Of a stretch of DNA of 64,000 nucleotides, positions 35,089-44,081 are shown in pieces. A program made the translations under genes and the position numbers. Location: NCBI GenBank assembly GCA_963753845.1, contig CAVWEI010000020.1:49420-113419 (forward strand), given 5' to 3'. The stretch is from Thiosocius sp963753845. Lineage in GTDB: Bacteria > Pseudomonadota > Gammaproteobacteria > Chromatiales > Chromatiaceae. Position 1 is the stretch's first letter, and the number at the start of each line of letters is the position of its first letter. The notes beneath the pieces are model-generated. The model was given only the letters and a program-made list of their open reading frames with translations. It ran no database searches and was not told where the DNA came from.

Positions 35089-35688
35089 GTGATACGCAGA
35101 TCGAGACCGGCTAAGAACGACAGCACCCGATTGACCGCGGGCCTGTCTGCCTGGCGGCATGGACTCATCAGCCGCCGCCGCTTCCTTATTGCGGCCGCTG
35201 GCGGTTCGGTCGGCCTGCTGTTCGGACTCAAGCCTGCCGCCGCCGGCGAAGCGGAATTCGACCCCTGGCCCACCCTGGATGCCGTGCTTGCACACCTGCT
35301 GCCCAGCGAACCGGACAGCCCGGGTGCGGTCGAAATCCATGCGCTCGATTACCTGCGCTTCGTGGTCGCCGACCCCAAGGTCGACCGGGAGCAGCGCGAC
35401 TTCATCCTGCAGGGCAACCAGTGGCTCGATGAACTTGCACGACAGGAACACGGCCGGCCCTTTTACAGCCTCGGGTTCGATGAGAAGGACCGGCTGTTGC
35501 GGCAGATCACCCGTTCGGCGGCCGGAGAAAACTGGGTCTCCACCCTGCTGACCTATCTGTTCGAGGCCCTGCTCACCGCGCCGGCCTATGGTGGCAATGC
35601 AGACCGACTCGGCTGGCGCTGGCTGCAGTACGTACCGGGCTTTCCTCTCCCTGGCGTCGGCACGCGCTACCCGGAACTGCCGCTGTGA
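35089..35688 (+). CDS. Tat-exported protein, gluconate 2-dehydrogenase subunit 3-like
   Basis: A 199-residue protein with a twin-arginine signal (SRRRFLIAAAGG, about 28-40), so it is folded before export. The rest (ALDYLRFVVADPKV and YGGNADRLGWRWLQYVPGFP) resembles small subunits of FAD-dependent membrane dehydrogenases (gluconate 2-dehydrogenase subunit 3 family). The start used is GTG 35089. The stop overlaps the start of the GMC oxidoreductase by four bases, so the pair probably forms one enzyme. Confidence 0.7.
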   Translation: MIRRSRPAKNDSTRLTAGLSAWRHGLISRRRFLIAAAGGSVGLLFGLKPAAAGEAEFDPWPTLDAVLAHLLPSEPDSPGAVEIHALDYLRFVVADPKVDREQRDFILQGNQWLDELARQEHGRPFYSLGFDEKDRLLRQITRSAAGENWVSTLLTYLFEALLTAPAYGGNADRLGWRWLQYVPGFPLPGVGTRYPELPL

Positions 35689-37419
35689 GTCATGACTTCG
35701 ATGTCTGCATCATCGGCAGCGGTGCCGGCGGCGGCCCGATCGCTCATGGCCTGTCAGAGGCCGGGTACTCTGTCCTCGTCTTGGAAAAGGGTCCCTGGCT
35801 GAAGGAGCAGCACTTCACCAAGGACGAGCTGGCATGCTGCCGCCGCAGCGTCTATACGCCGGAATTGCGTGACGAGCAGCACGTGATCGAGGAAGCCGGC
35901 GAGGCCGGCGAATGGCAGGCGAGCCCCACTGCCGAGTCCGGCTGGAACTTCTGGAACGGCAACTGTGTCGGTGGCTCCAGCAACTTCATGAGCGGCTACT
36001 TTCACCGGCTGAAACCGGTCGATTTCAAGCTGCACAGCACCTTCGGACCCATCGCCGGCGCCAATGTCGCCGACTGGCCGATCGAGTACGGCGACCTGGA
36101 GCCCTACTACGACCGTGTCGAGCGCCTGGTCGGGGTATCGGGCAAGGCCGGGACACACGCCAACGCCGAACCCAGATCCAGCGGCGACTTCCCCTATCCG
36201 CCGACGGTCGAACACCCGATCTCCAGCGACATCGACCGGGCCTCCAACGGCGCTGGGTTTTCACGCCCTGCGCGTACCACGCGCCATCCTTTCGCATCCG
36301 GCGATGGGCCGGCGCAGCTGCGAATATTCAGGCTTCTGCGGCAGTTTCGGCTGTTCGAGCGGCGCCAAGGGAAGCTCACGGGCGGCCCTGCTTGACCATG
36401 CCGTCGCTACCGGTCGCTGCGAGATACGACCGCACGCAAAGGTGTTTCGAATCTGCACCAATGCGAAAGGCCGGATCAGCTCGGTCGACTACCACGCACG
36501 CGACGGCAGCGTGCAGCGTGTTGATGCGCAGATCTACGTGGTCGCCTGCCAGGCAATAGAAACCAGCCGTCTGCTGCTGGCCTCGTCGGGCCCCTACTTT
36601 CCGAACGGCCTCGCCAACAATCATGCGCAGGTCGGCCGCAACCTCCTGTTCTCGGGCGGCGGTGCGGGCAGCGGCGACATGGACTTTTCGGACCACGATG
36701 ACGCAGCAGTTGTGGCATTGCGGCAGGTAGGCCCCTTCGTCAACCGCGCGCTCGACGACTGGTATACCTTCGACGATCCGGAACTCGGCCGAGCCAAGGG
36801 CGGCATCATCGAGTTCCTCTGGGACCACCCCAACGCCGTGGTGCGGGCGCAGAACGCGAAGTGGCGCGATGGCGAACTGGTCTGGGGCAAACCGCTGAAA
36901 CGCCAACTCGAGAACTGGTTTCGCACCGACCGCACCCTGAATTTCGAGGTGTTCAACGACTGGCTTCCCAACGACGACTGTTTCGTTGCACTGGACAGCC
37001 AGGTCCGCGACCGCTGGGGAAACCCCGTCGCGAAGGTCCGTATCGGGGCACATCCGCACGACCAGCGGGTCGGCAGGATGCTGGCGGACAAGGGCGAGCA
37101 ACTTCTCCGGCAGCTCGGCGCGCGGCGGATTTCATCCTCGGTGGGTCCGGCCCCGCCGCCGAATCTCCAGGCCGGGGGCTGCCGTTTCGGTATTGCGGCG
37201 GAGAGTTCGGTGCTGGACAGGGATTGTCGCGCACACGAGGTGGACAATCTGTTCGTGAGCGACGGCAGCTTCATGCCCACCGGCGGCAGCGTGCCCTACA
37301 CCTTTACCATCTATGCCAACAGCTTCCGGGTGGCCGACCGGATCATCGCGCAGCTGGGCGGACCACGCCCCGACAGCGCCGGTATCAGAACAGCGAATCC
37401 AGATCCGTCATGGGCCTGA
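35685..37419 (+). CDS. GMC family FAD-dependent oxidoreductase (frameshifted in this sequence)
   Basis: The N-terminus (GTG start, FDVCIIGSGAGGGPIAHGLS) is a dinucleotide-binding fold for FAD. The FAD-attachment-like GNCVGGSSNFMSG follows. The C-terminus ends with NLFVSDGSFMPTGGSVPYTF, the GMC C-terminal motif. The frame changes near 36249: dropping one G gives ...DRASNALGFHALRVPRAI. The repaired protein has about 577 residues. It likely oxidises an alcohol or sugar and passes electrons to a membrane acceptor with the small Tat subunit. It overlaps the end of parA by 35 bp, tail to tail. Confidence 0.82.
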
Positions 37420-38158
37420 GCCCTCCGACCTTGGCCCTGGCCTCATCCCACAGGGCCTGGTAGGCAAGCCCCGCCGGCGAACGCGGCATATAGTCGGTCA
37501 CCGGCCTGCGCTCGATCCCCATACGCTCGACCTCGGTCGCGTACGGAATGACTGTCTGCAATACAGAGCAACGCGGGTCACTCGGGCCGGCGATCACATC
37601 CTGATGCAGGCGCTTGCGCCGGTCGACCATGGAGTAGAACGCATACACCGGCGTCATCAGCTTGTGTCCTTCCATGAAATCCAGCAGCTGCTGCATGGTG
37701 CGCAGCGAAAGGGTGGTGGGGATGGTGGGCAGCAGCAAGGCGTCGGCCGCGCGGAAGATATTCTCCGACACCAGGGAGATGCTCGGGGGGCAATCCAGCA
37801 CGACGAGATCGTATTGCTGCGACAGCGGCCGCAACAGCTTGAGCAGGCGCACCGTCGGTTTCTTGTTCTCGCCCAGCAACAGGTCCATGTTGCGGTACGA
37901 AAAGTCCGCCGGGAGCAGATCGAGATTGGGATAGTCCGAACCCTTGACCACGTCGTCCAGTTCGCCCTTCCCAAGCATCAGCTTGGTGCTTCTCTTCACC
38001 TTGGGTTTCACCCGCAGATAGAAGGTGGCGGCGGCCTGCGGGTCCAGATCCCAGATCAGGGTGCGCAGGCCGCTCTTGGCCGCGAGATGGGCTACATTGA
38101 CCGCGGTCGCCGTCTTCCCGACCCCGCCCTTGATGTTGTAGACACCGAGTATCTTCAT
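37385..38158 (-). CDS. ParA/MinD-family ATPase coupled to a CHAD protein
   Basis: A 257-residue ParA-type ATPase. It has a deviant Walker A with signature Lys10 and Lys15 (NIKGGVGKTATAVN), Walker A' (LIWDLDPQAAATFYL) and Walker B (YDLVVLDCPPSIS). No DNA-binding N-terminal extension is present, and no parB or replication gene is nearby, so it is an orphan ParA of the cargo-positioning kind. Its start overlaps the upstream CHAD gene by four bases. This suggests the CHAD protein or its cargo is the partner. Confidence 0.85.
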   Translation of the reverse strand: MKILGVYNIKGGVGKTATAVNVAHLAAKSGLRTLIWDLDPQAAATFYLRVKPKVKRSTKLMLGKGELDDVVKGSDYPNLDLLPADFSYRNMDLLLGENKKPTVRLLKLLRPLSQQYDLVVLDCPPSISLVSENIFRAADALLLPTIPTTLSLRTMQQLLDFMEGHKLMTPVYAFYSMVDRRKRLHQDVIAGPSDPRCSVLQTVIPYATEVERMGIERRPVTDYMPRSPAGLAYQALWDEARAKVGGLRPMTDLDSLF

Positions 38159-39732
38159 CCCTCTTGCCCATCCTTCGCCTTGAACAGCCGCTTGTAGCGC
38201 GCGCGGTTGTCCTCCGAGTCGAAACCGGCGAAACAGTCTGCAAAACGCCCGTGTGCGGCCTGCTGGTGGCGCAACAGGTCGGCTACCAGTGCACCGATGG
38301 CCATGACCGTGGGCATGCTGTGCGGGTCCTTTGGATCGAATCCCTGCGCAAAACTCCGCAGTTTGTCCGCCTGCACCTCCAGGTCCTGGAATTCCCCCAG
38401 GTTGTCCAGCAGGTCCTTCAGGGCGCGGACAAGCTTCTTGAGCTCCTTTGCCGGGTAAAGGTCAAGGAAGAACTCGATCAGATAGCGCAGTTTCTTGCAG
38501 TCCTTGCGCAACTCGTGCATTTCTTCCGCCGGGCCATCCGCGGTGACCGCCCGGCCGTCCTTCAATACCTTCTTGTACATGCGCCAGATACGCTCTGAGG
38601 CCACGCGTTCGATCGGCAGATCGGCAAACCCGCCGGGCTCACCCGGCGGCTTGTCCGCCTCGAGTACGGCGCGCCAGTCGGTCAGCAGCTTGCTCATCTT
38701 CGCAGAACCCAGCTCGCGCTTAAGCGTCGCCTGCTCGGTGGCATGTGCAGCACGCAGATGCTCTTCGAGGCCATCCAGATCACCCCTCATCGAGGCCGGT
38801 AGGCTCGCCCGGTAACGCGGCAGCTCCAGCAGGAACACGTCGAGATCGCGGGTCGGGCCCGTAACCTGGCCAAGCCAGCCGAAGCGTTCCTTGTAATCCG
38901 CCACCAGTTCATCCGGCAGTACGCGTTTCACCTGCGACAACATCGACCGGGTGCGTCGAGTCGCGACCCGAAGATCATGCAGGAACTCGGAATCCAGGTC
39001 GGCCCGGGTACCCGCAACATTGCGCTCCAGGGTATCGAGCAGGGTCTTAAGGACCTTGCGCGTGGCATCCAGGGCCGTCTGATCCGGCTCCAAGGGCACA
39101 TCGAGCTTGGAGCTGTAATCCCCGACCTCTCGACCGACCGCGGCCATCACTTCGTCGAACAGGCAATCCGGTGCCTTCGGCCACTCCATCTCGTCATTCA
39201 GGCGCGCCGCAAGTTCATCCAGATGACGTTGATAACCCCTTACAGGCAGCAGCCGCAGCCTTGGCCATAGCGCACGCGGCTCGTCGACGTCCGCGGAATC
39301 ACAGTTCATGTTCAGAAGTTGCAGGCGCACGACCGTCTTGGAGTCGTCATTCAGGAACCGCAGATCGGTCGCCTCGCCCTGCACGGTTGCCAGCGGCAGC
39401 AGAACACGCATATCCAGCAGCTTGGCCACCTTGGTCTTGAGCGTGCCGTCGGGCAGGTTGGCCGGCCATGCGGGCTCGTCGGCAAACTCGATCGCGTCCG
39501 TAGGGGCGCCACCCTCGCTCGGCTTGAGTCGCACGACCGCACCCTGAGGCGCGGAAAGCTGCAGCAGGCGCAGACCGGCGGCGTGCAGGCGCCAATCGAA
39601 GCTGTCGAAAAATTTCAGTGTAAAGCCGACCGATTCGTCGATCCGACAATGCTCTCCGCCGAGCAGCTTGACCAGCCGCTCAGCGTTAATGGAGTGCGGC
39701 AACAGGAATCCGCTACTGATTGAATCATTCAT
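38155..39732 (-). CDS. CHAD domain protein with degenerate CYTH-like N-terminus
   Basis: A 525-residue protein. Residues about 208-510 form the CHAD domain, with paired conserved His/Arg helices (EFLHDLRVATRRTRSMLSQV and EEMHELRKDCKKLRYLIEFF), which bind inorganic polyphosphate. The N-terminal 200 residues resemble a CYTH domain (TLKFFDSFDWRLHAAGLRLL) but lack the ExExK catalytic motif, so triphosphatase activity is unlikely. It is translationally coupled to a ParA ATPase. CHAD proteins are known to sit on polyphosphate granules, which suggests a granule-linked role here. Confidence 0.85.
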   Translation of the reverse strand: MNDSISSGFLLPHSINAERLVKLLGGEHCRIDESVGFTLKFFDSFDWRLHAAGLRLLQLSAPQGAVVRLKPSEGGAPTDAIEFADEPAWPANLPDGTLKTKVAKLLDMRVLLPLATVQGEATDLRFLNDDSKTVVRLQLLNMNCDSADVDEPRALWPRLRLLPVRGYQRHLDELAARLNDEMEWPKAPDCLFDEVMAAVGREVGDYSSKLDVPLEPDQTALDATRKVLKTLLDTLERNVAGTRADLDSEFLHDLRVATRRTRSMLSQVKRVLPDELVADYKERFGWLGQVTGPTRDLDVFLLELPRYRASLPASMRGDLDGLEEHLRAAHATEQATLKRELGSAKMSKLLTDWRAVLEADKPPGEPGGFADLPIERVASERIWRMYKKVLKDGRAVTADGPAEEMHELRKDCKKLRYLIEFFLDLYPAKELKKLVRALKDLLDNLGEFQDLEVQADKLRSFAQGFDPKDPHSMPTVMAIGALVADLLRHQQAAHGRFADCFAGFDSEDNRARYKRLFKAKDGQEG

Positions 39733-40037
39733 TTGGAGGGTGTCTTGAGAATGTCTTGTTTAAACACCAGGCGGCAAAAAAGGCCCCTGGGACTCGGATC
39801 CAGGCTATAGCGTACAACGGGCCTCCGCCAGGCCGTTAACGGAAGCCGCTGGAGAGCAACAAGGGAGGCTTTTCATATTAGCGTTTGATGAATTTATGAT
39901 GTAAATTTCAATACTGGTTTGAGAGGCCTTCGTCGCGGCAGTGTCCGGCAGAAGGCGAAGGCAGCCGTAGTGTCCGGCTGCAACGACAGCCCCACCAGGG
40001 CGCAGATCGAATTCGACCCTACATGAAGGAGAGGAAT

Positions 40038-41631
40038 ATGTTCAAACCTTTGCTGATTGGCGGCGTGCTCGTCGGCACGCTTGGCGCACCGATACTGCAT
40101 GCAGAACAGCCCCCTGCGGCACCAACCCAGGCACCACAGTCAAGCCAGACGTCTGTCCCGGCCGCCGAGCCTAACGCATCTGCAACACAATTGCCGGACT
40201 GGGTGAAAGAAAGACGCGCCCAGCTTGGCGTCTCGTCGGGGGAACAGGCGGCCGGCATGCCGCCCATGGGGGAGATGCCGCCCCCTCCCCCCGAGATCCC
40301 GGCCTGGGTCAAGGAACAGCAGGCACGAGTCGCGGCACCCACCGCCCGGCAGGTACCGGCGACACCTGATCCGGCAGAGATGCCCGCCCCACCGCCCGAG
40401 ATCCCGGCCTGGGTGGTGGAGCAGCGCGCAAAGCTCATTGCGCCGACCGAGCCACAATCCCAGGAGGTGTCGTCCCCAGCCGAAGTACCGGCCCCGCCCG
40501 AGATGCCGGCATGGGTGACGGAGCAGCGTGCCAAGGCCGCGACACCCACCCCGCCTCAGCGCCCCGAGATGCCACCCAGGGCCGAGAGACCGGCCCCACC
40601 CGAAATGCCGGCATGGGTGACGGAGCAGCGTGCCAGGGCCGCGGCACCCACCCCACCTCAGCGCCCCGAGATGCCACCCAGGGCCGAAAGACCGGCCCCA
40701 CCCGAAATGCCGGCATGGGTGACGGAGCAGCGTGCCAAGGCCGCGGCAACCACCCAGGGCCGAAAGACCGGCCCCACCCGATACCGGCATGGGTGACGGA
40801 GCAGCGTGCCAGGGCCGCGACACCGACCCGCGGAGCGCCCCGAGATGCCACCCATGGCCGAAAGGCCGACCGCACCCGAGCCGCCAGCATGGGTCGAAGA
40901 GCATCGCAAACGCTTCACGGCACCGCAGGCACCACAGCCCCCCGAGATGAGGCGGGCGCCGCAGCGCATGATGCCCCCCGCCGGCTCCGGCCTATCGGCC
41001 GTGGGGCGGCGTGCCTTACGGTGGCTGGGGTCACCCCTACCCTCGCGGATACAACGGCTGGCAGCCCTGGGGGGGAAGCGGCTGGGGTAACGGCGGCTGG
41101 AACCCTGGCCCCGGATTCGGCTACCCAGGCCACGGCCCCTGTTATTCCCCGGTCGAGGCACCACCGGTGCCGCAACAGTCGACCGAACCCGAAGGACCGA
41201 CTGACGGCGATGCGGACGGCGTGAACGATCTGAGCGACCTTTGCCCCGACACCGCTGCCGGAATCGCGGTCGACGGGCTGGGTTGCGATGATGCGGCACG
41301 CATCGTGTTGCGGGGCGTCAACTTCAAGACCGACTCGGACGAGCTTACGATTGAATCTCTGACCATCCTGGATGGCGTGTCCGCCACCCTGTCCGCTAAC
41401 CCACAGATCAGGGTGACCGTGGCGGGCCACACCGATAGCGATGGGGATGACTCGTACAACAAGGATCTGTCACAGCGCCGTGCGCAGAGTGTCGTCGACT
41501 ATCTGGTCGGACACGGCGTCGATGCAGCCAACCTGATCGCCCAGGGTTTTGGTGAAGAACAGCCGGTCGCCGGTAACGATACGGCAGAGGGCAAGGCGCA
41601 GAATCGCCGCGTGGAACTCAATCGCCTTTAG
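40038..41631 (+). pseudogene. Proline-rich repeat protein with OmpA domain, multiple frameshifts
   Basis: It begins at ATG 40038 (AAGGAGAGG upstream) with a signal peptide (MFKPLLIGGVLVGTLGAPIL). At least five units follow of the form PAWVxEQRAxxAxP with Pro/Glu-Met linkers. The frame breaks near 40790, again near 40835 and near 40985. The last frame (from about 41000) encodes a Gly/Trp/Tyr-rich stretch, a calcium-binding-like DGDADGVNDLSDLCPDT and an OmpA domain (TVAGHTDSDGDDSYN, LSQRRAQSVVDYL). If whole, it would be a cell-wall-bound outer-membrane or periplasmic protein. The indels lie in GC-rich repeats, where sequencing errors are also common. Confidence 0.75.
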
Positions 41632-42176
41632 GCGACGGATAGTTCCGGTGAGATAAGCTCGGTGAATGGAATCGTATAAGCGGGGAAGTCATGCGGCCCG
41701 GGACTGCAGGTATCGTAGGGCCGGCTGTGCCGGCCGATGATCCGTCAGGCGCAGCCTGACCTACGACTGGGGCCGGCATCGGTGGGCGCGGGGATATTCC
41801 GGTAGAGAGCAGTGATTATGTGGCCGATGAGGTGTGGCAGGGATACATCACGAACTGGAAGCCGCTGGAACCGAACGATGTTTTTCATGTTGTGTAGCGG
41901 CAGCGATCGGCCGGATGGCCGATCGATCCGGCTTTCAGCCGTAAGCCGAAGCCACCGGCTTTAGCCGCTGGAGTATTCGCGAGCCTTCTAGCAAGTCGGC
42001 GCGCTGCAGGCCCTACAAGAAATGTCGCACATCAAGGCGGAAGCCGCACGCGACATCCAGCCAGCTGTTGCGACGGAATGCAACGCAGGCATGTGGAATC
42101 CTGGCCGGGCCGCGAGATGAGCGCGTGCGGATAAGGCGAACTCCCCTTCAGTGACGGCGTCGACCGTTGACAATAT

Positions 42177-42198
42177 GGCGCAGCCCGCTGGCTGCGCC
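42177..42198 (-). terminator. Stem-loop, copy 1
   Basis: GGCGCAGCC, loop CGCT, GGCTGCGCC: a perfect 9-bp stem downstream of the decayed small gene. It is identical to the copy-2 hairpin. Confidence 0.55.
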
Positions 42199-42226
42199 TT
42201 GTTCGTTAACCGGCCGCCTCGGGTTT

Positions 42227-42371
42227 CTAACCCTCGTCGATCCCTTCGTCATAAGGGTTGTGCAGTACTTCGTGCAGCCTGCTGCCAGCCACCGTCGAGC
42301 TCAGCACCTCAAGGCCTTCACTCTCCGCTAGTTAAATCTGGGCATCGTAAAATCTCTGTCTCATGCACCTG
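42227..42371 (-). pseudogene. Decayed copy of the 54-residue small gene
   Basis: Its last 35 or so codons match the intact small gene at 42910-43074 almost base for base (SEGLEVLSSTVAGSRLHEVL). The N-terminal part has a deletion and in-frame stops, and the start codon region is lost. It is therefore a dead duplicate. Confidence 0.65.
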
Positions 42372-42859
42372 ACCCGAAACCACCGGCTTTAGCCGATCGA
42401 GTATTCACGGGACTTCCAATAACTCGGCGCGAGGCAGGCCTTGAAACAGTGTCGTAGGGCCGGCTGTGCCGGCCCATCAACCGTCAGGCGCAGCCTGGCC
42501 TACGACTGAGGCCGGCTTCGGTGGGCGCGGGGATATCCGGTAAACGGCAGTGAGTACGTGACCGGTGAGGTCTGGCAGGAATACATCACGAACTGGAAGC
42601 CGCTGGAACCGAACGATGATTCCCATGTTGTGTAGCGACAGCGACCGGCCTTAGCGGGTGCCTTATTCACACGGCTTTCCGATAAGTCAGCGTGAGGCAG
42701 GCCGTGAAACAGGATTTCGCTGATCGAGGCGCAAACCGCGCGCAATAGCCAGCTATTGCGAAGGTTTGCAGCGCAGGCATGCGGAATCGTGGCCGCGAGA
42801 TGACCGCGTACGGATTGTGAGAAGTCTCCTTTAGCGACGGCGTCGACCGTTGACAATAT

Positions 42860-42881
42860 GGCGCAGCCCGCTGGCTGCGCC
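42860..42881 (-). terminator. Terminator-like stem-loop after small gene, copy 2
   Basis: GGCGCAGCC, loop CGCT, GGCTGCGCC forms a perfect 9-bp stem 28 bp beyond the small gene's stop. Only a weak AT-rich tail follows on the minus strand. Confidence 0.55.
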
Positions 42882-42909
42882 TTGTTCGTTAACCGGCCGC
42901 CTCGGGTTT

Positions 42910-43074
42910 CTAACCCTCGTCGATCCCTTCGTCATAAGGGTTGTGCAGTACTTCGTGCAGCCTGCTGCCAGCCACCGTCGAGCTCAGCACCTCAAGGCCT
43001 TCACTCTCCGCCAGTTCAATCTGGGCGTCGTAAAAGGCCTCCGTCTCATGCACCTGCCGTTCGAAATTCGTCAT
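42910..43074 (-). CDS. Small hypothetical acidic protein (54 residues)
   Basis: The frame begins at ATG 43074, preceded by AGAGGACAGACAG. It encodes MTNFERQVHETEAFYDAQIE and ends HNPYDEGIDEG. It is strongly acidic and probably helical, with no membrane segment. A stem-loop follows the stop and an AT-rich stretch precedes it. The duplicated copy nearby is broken, which shows that the block itself was once duplicated. I do not recognise the family. Confidence 0.5.
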   Translation of the reverse strand: MTNFERQVHETEAFYDAQIELAESEGLEVLSSTVAGSRLHEVLHNPYDEGIDEG

Positions 43075-43194
43075 CTGTCTGTCCTCTTGTCTGGAGTTTG
43101 TACAAGAGTAAATTTAGACAAATTGTGGGGGCTGTATCCGCAGTCCGAGTGCGGGATTGTCCAGATTCCCGTCTGCCGATCATGTCCGTCTGCG

Positions 43195-44067
43195 TCACCG
43201 CAGGAAGTTGAACAGGCTCATATCCTGAATCTTCAAAAAACTCTGCTGCGAGGCCTGCAGGGCAGCCAATTGCTGGTTGAACCTGCTGATCGCCTCCGCG
43301 TAGTCCAGGTCCTCCAGCGAGGAGCGCACCTTGGTCACCGCCAGTTCGAATGCATCGTTCGCGGTCTTCTGATCGTCGATCGCATTCATGCGCGCACCGA
43401 TCTTCGCGCGGGTGTTCAAAAGCCCGGTGAGTGCCGTGTCGATATCGCTCAGGGCACTGGGGTCGCCGTTGCCGGCCTCGAGGTTTGCCGCCAGACTGTT
43501 GAGCACTTCACCGATTCCAACCAGCATGTTTCCCGGGTCACCGATGGCCACCTCGCGGCTGTCGCCGATCTTGAGCATGCGCTGACCGCTGTCGCCGCTG
43601 TAGCTGAAGCCGCCGATCCCGTCGTGGCTGAATGGCCTGGTCTGGCTCTGAAAGCCGGCGAAGATGTATTCGCCGTTGGCGTCCTGCGAGTTGGCGATCT
43701 GCAGGAAGCTCTCAATGTGCTGGCGCACCTCGGCGGCTATGGCGCTGCGGCCTTCGGCTCCGGTGGGGTCGTTGTTTCCCTGCAACGCCAGCTCACGCAC
43801 GCGCTGCAGCAGGTTCTCCATGCCCTGCAGCGCTGTCTCTTCCTGGTCCAGCTTTGCCGTCGCCACGTCCGCATTGCGTTGGTACTGCGCCAGCCGTTTT
43901 TGTGATTCCTGCAGATCCAGGATCCGGACCGCCGCGGAGGGATCGTCCGACGGGGTCAGAATTCGCTTGCCCGTCGCCACCTGAAGCTCGGTCCGGCTCA
44001 CCTCGCGCTGCTTTTCGAGCATCGCGTCGACGCCCTGCCTGAAGATCTGTGAAGTCGAGATGCGCAT
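43195..44067 (-). CDS. flgL: Flagellar hook-filament junction protein FlgL
   Basis: A 290-residue protein (HAP3). The N-terminus MRISTSQIFRQGVDAMLEKQ and the TGKRILTPSDDPSAAVRIL segment are diagnostic. The C-terminus ends in the flagellin-like helix. It joins hook to filament and is exported by the type III system. It follows flgK by 14 bp. Confidence 0.93.
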   Translation of the reverse strand: MRISTSQIFRQGVDAMLEKQREVSRTELQVATGKRILTPSDDPSAAVRILDLQESQKRLAQYQRNADVATAKLDQEETALQGMENLLQRVRELALQGNNDPTGAEGRSAIAAEVRQHIESFLQIANSQDANGEYIFAGFQSQTRPFSHDGIGGFSYSGDSGQRMLKIGDSREVAIGDPGNMLVGIGEVLNSLAANLEAGNGDPSALSDIDTALTGLLNTRAKIGARMNAIDDQKTANDAFELAVTKVRSSLEDLDYAEAISRFNQQLAALQASQQSFLKIQDMSLFNFLR

Positions 44068-44081
44068 ATTCTGCTTAACCC

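Larger units (their letters stand above)
41715..42371. repeat. Copy 1 of a decayed tandem duplication
   Basis: It starts with a REP-like GTAGGGCCGGCTGTGCCGGC and ends with the remains of a small gene. Many blocks are shared with copy 2 (42464-43074), in the same order. One is an 87-bp segment (41811-41897) open on the plus strand that encodes ...ITNWKPLEPND...HVV before a stop. Another is a near-identical 185-bp block from about 42153. Spacing between blocks differs by about 70 bp. There is no intact gene here. Confidence 0.75.
42464..43074. repeat. Copy 2 of the tandem duplication
   Basis: Same block order as copy 1: REP-like GTAGGGCCGGCTGTGCCGGC, the ITNWKPLEPND segment (42549-42635, 87 bp, the same length as in copy 1), the hairpin, then the small gene. 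Here the small gene is intact. The coding-like 87-bp block differs from copy 1 by several synonymous or conservative changes and no indels. Confidence 0.75.
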
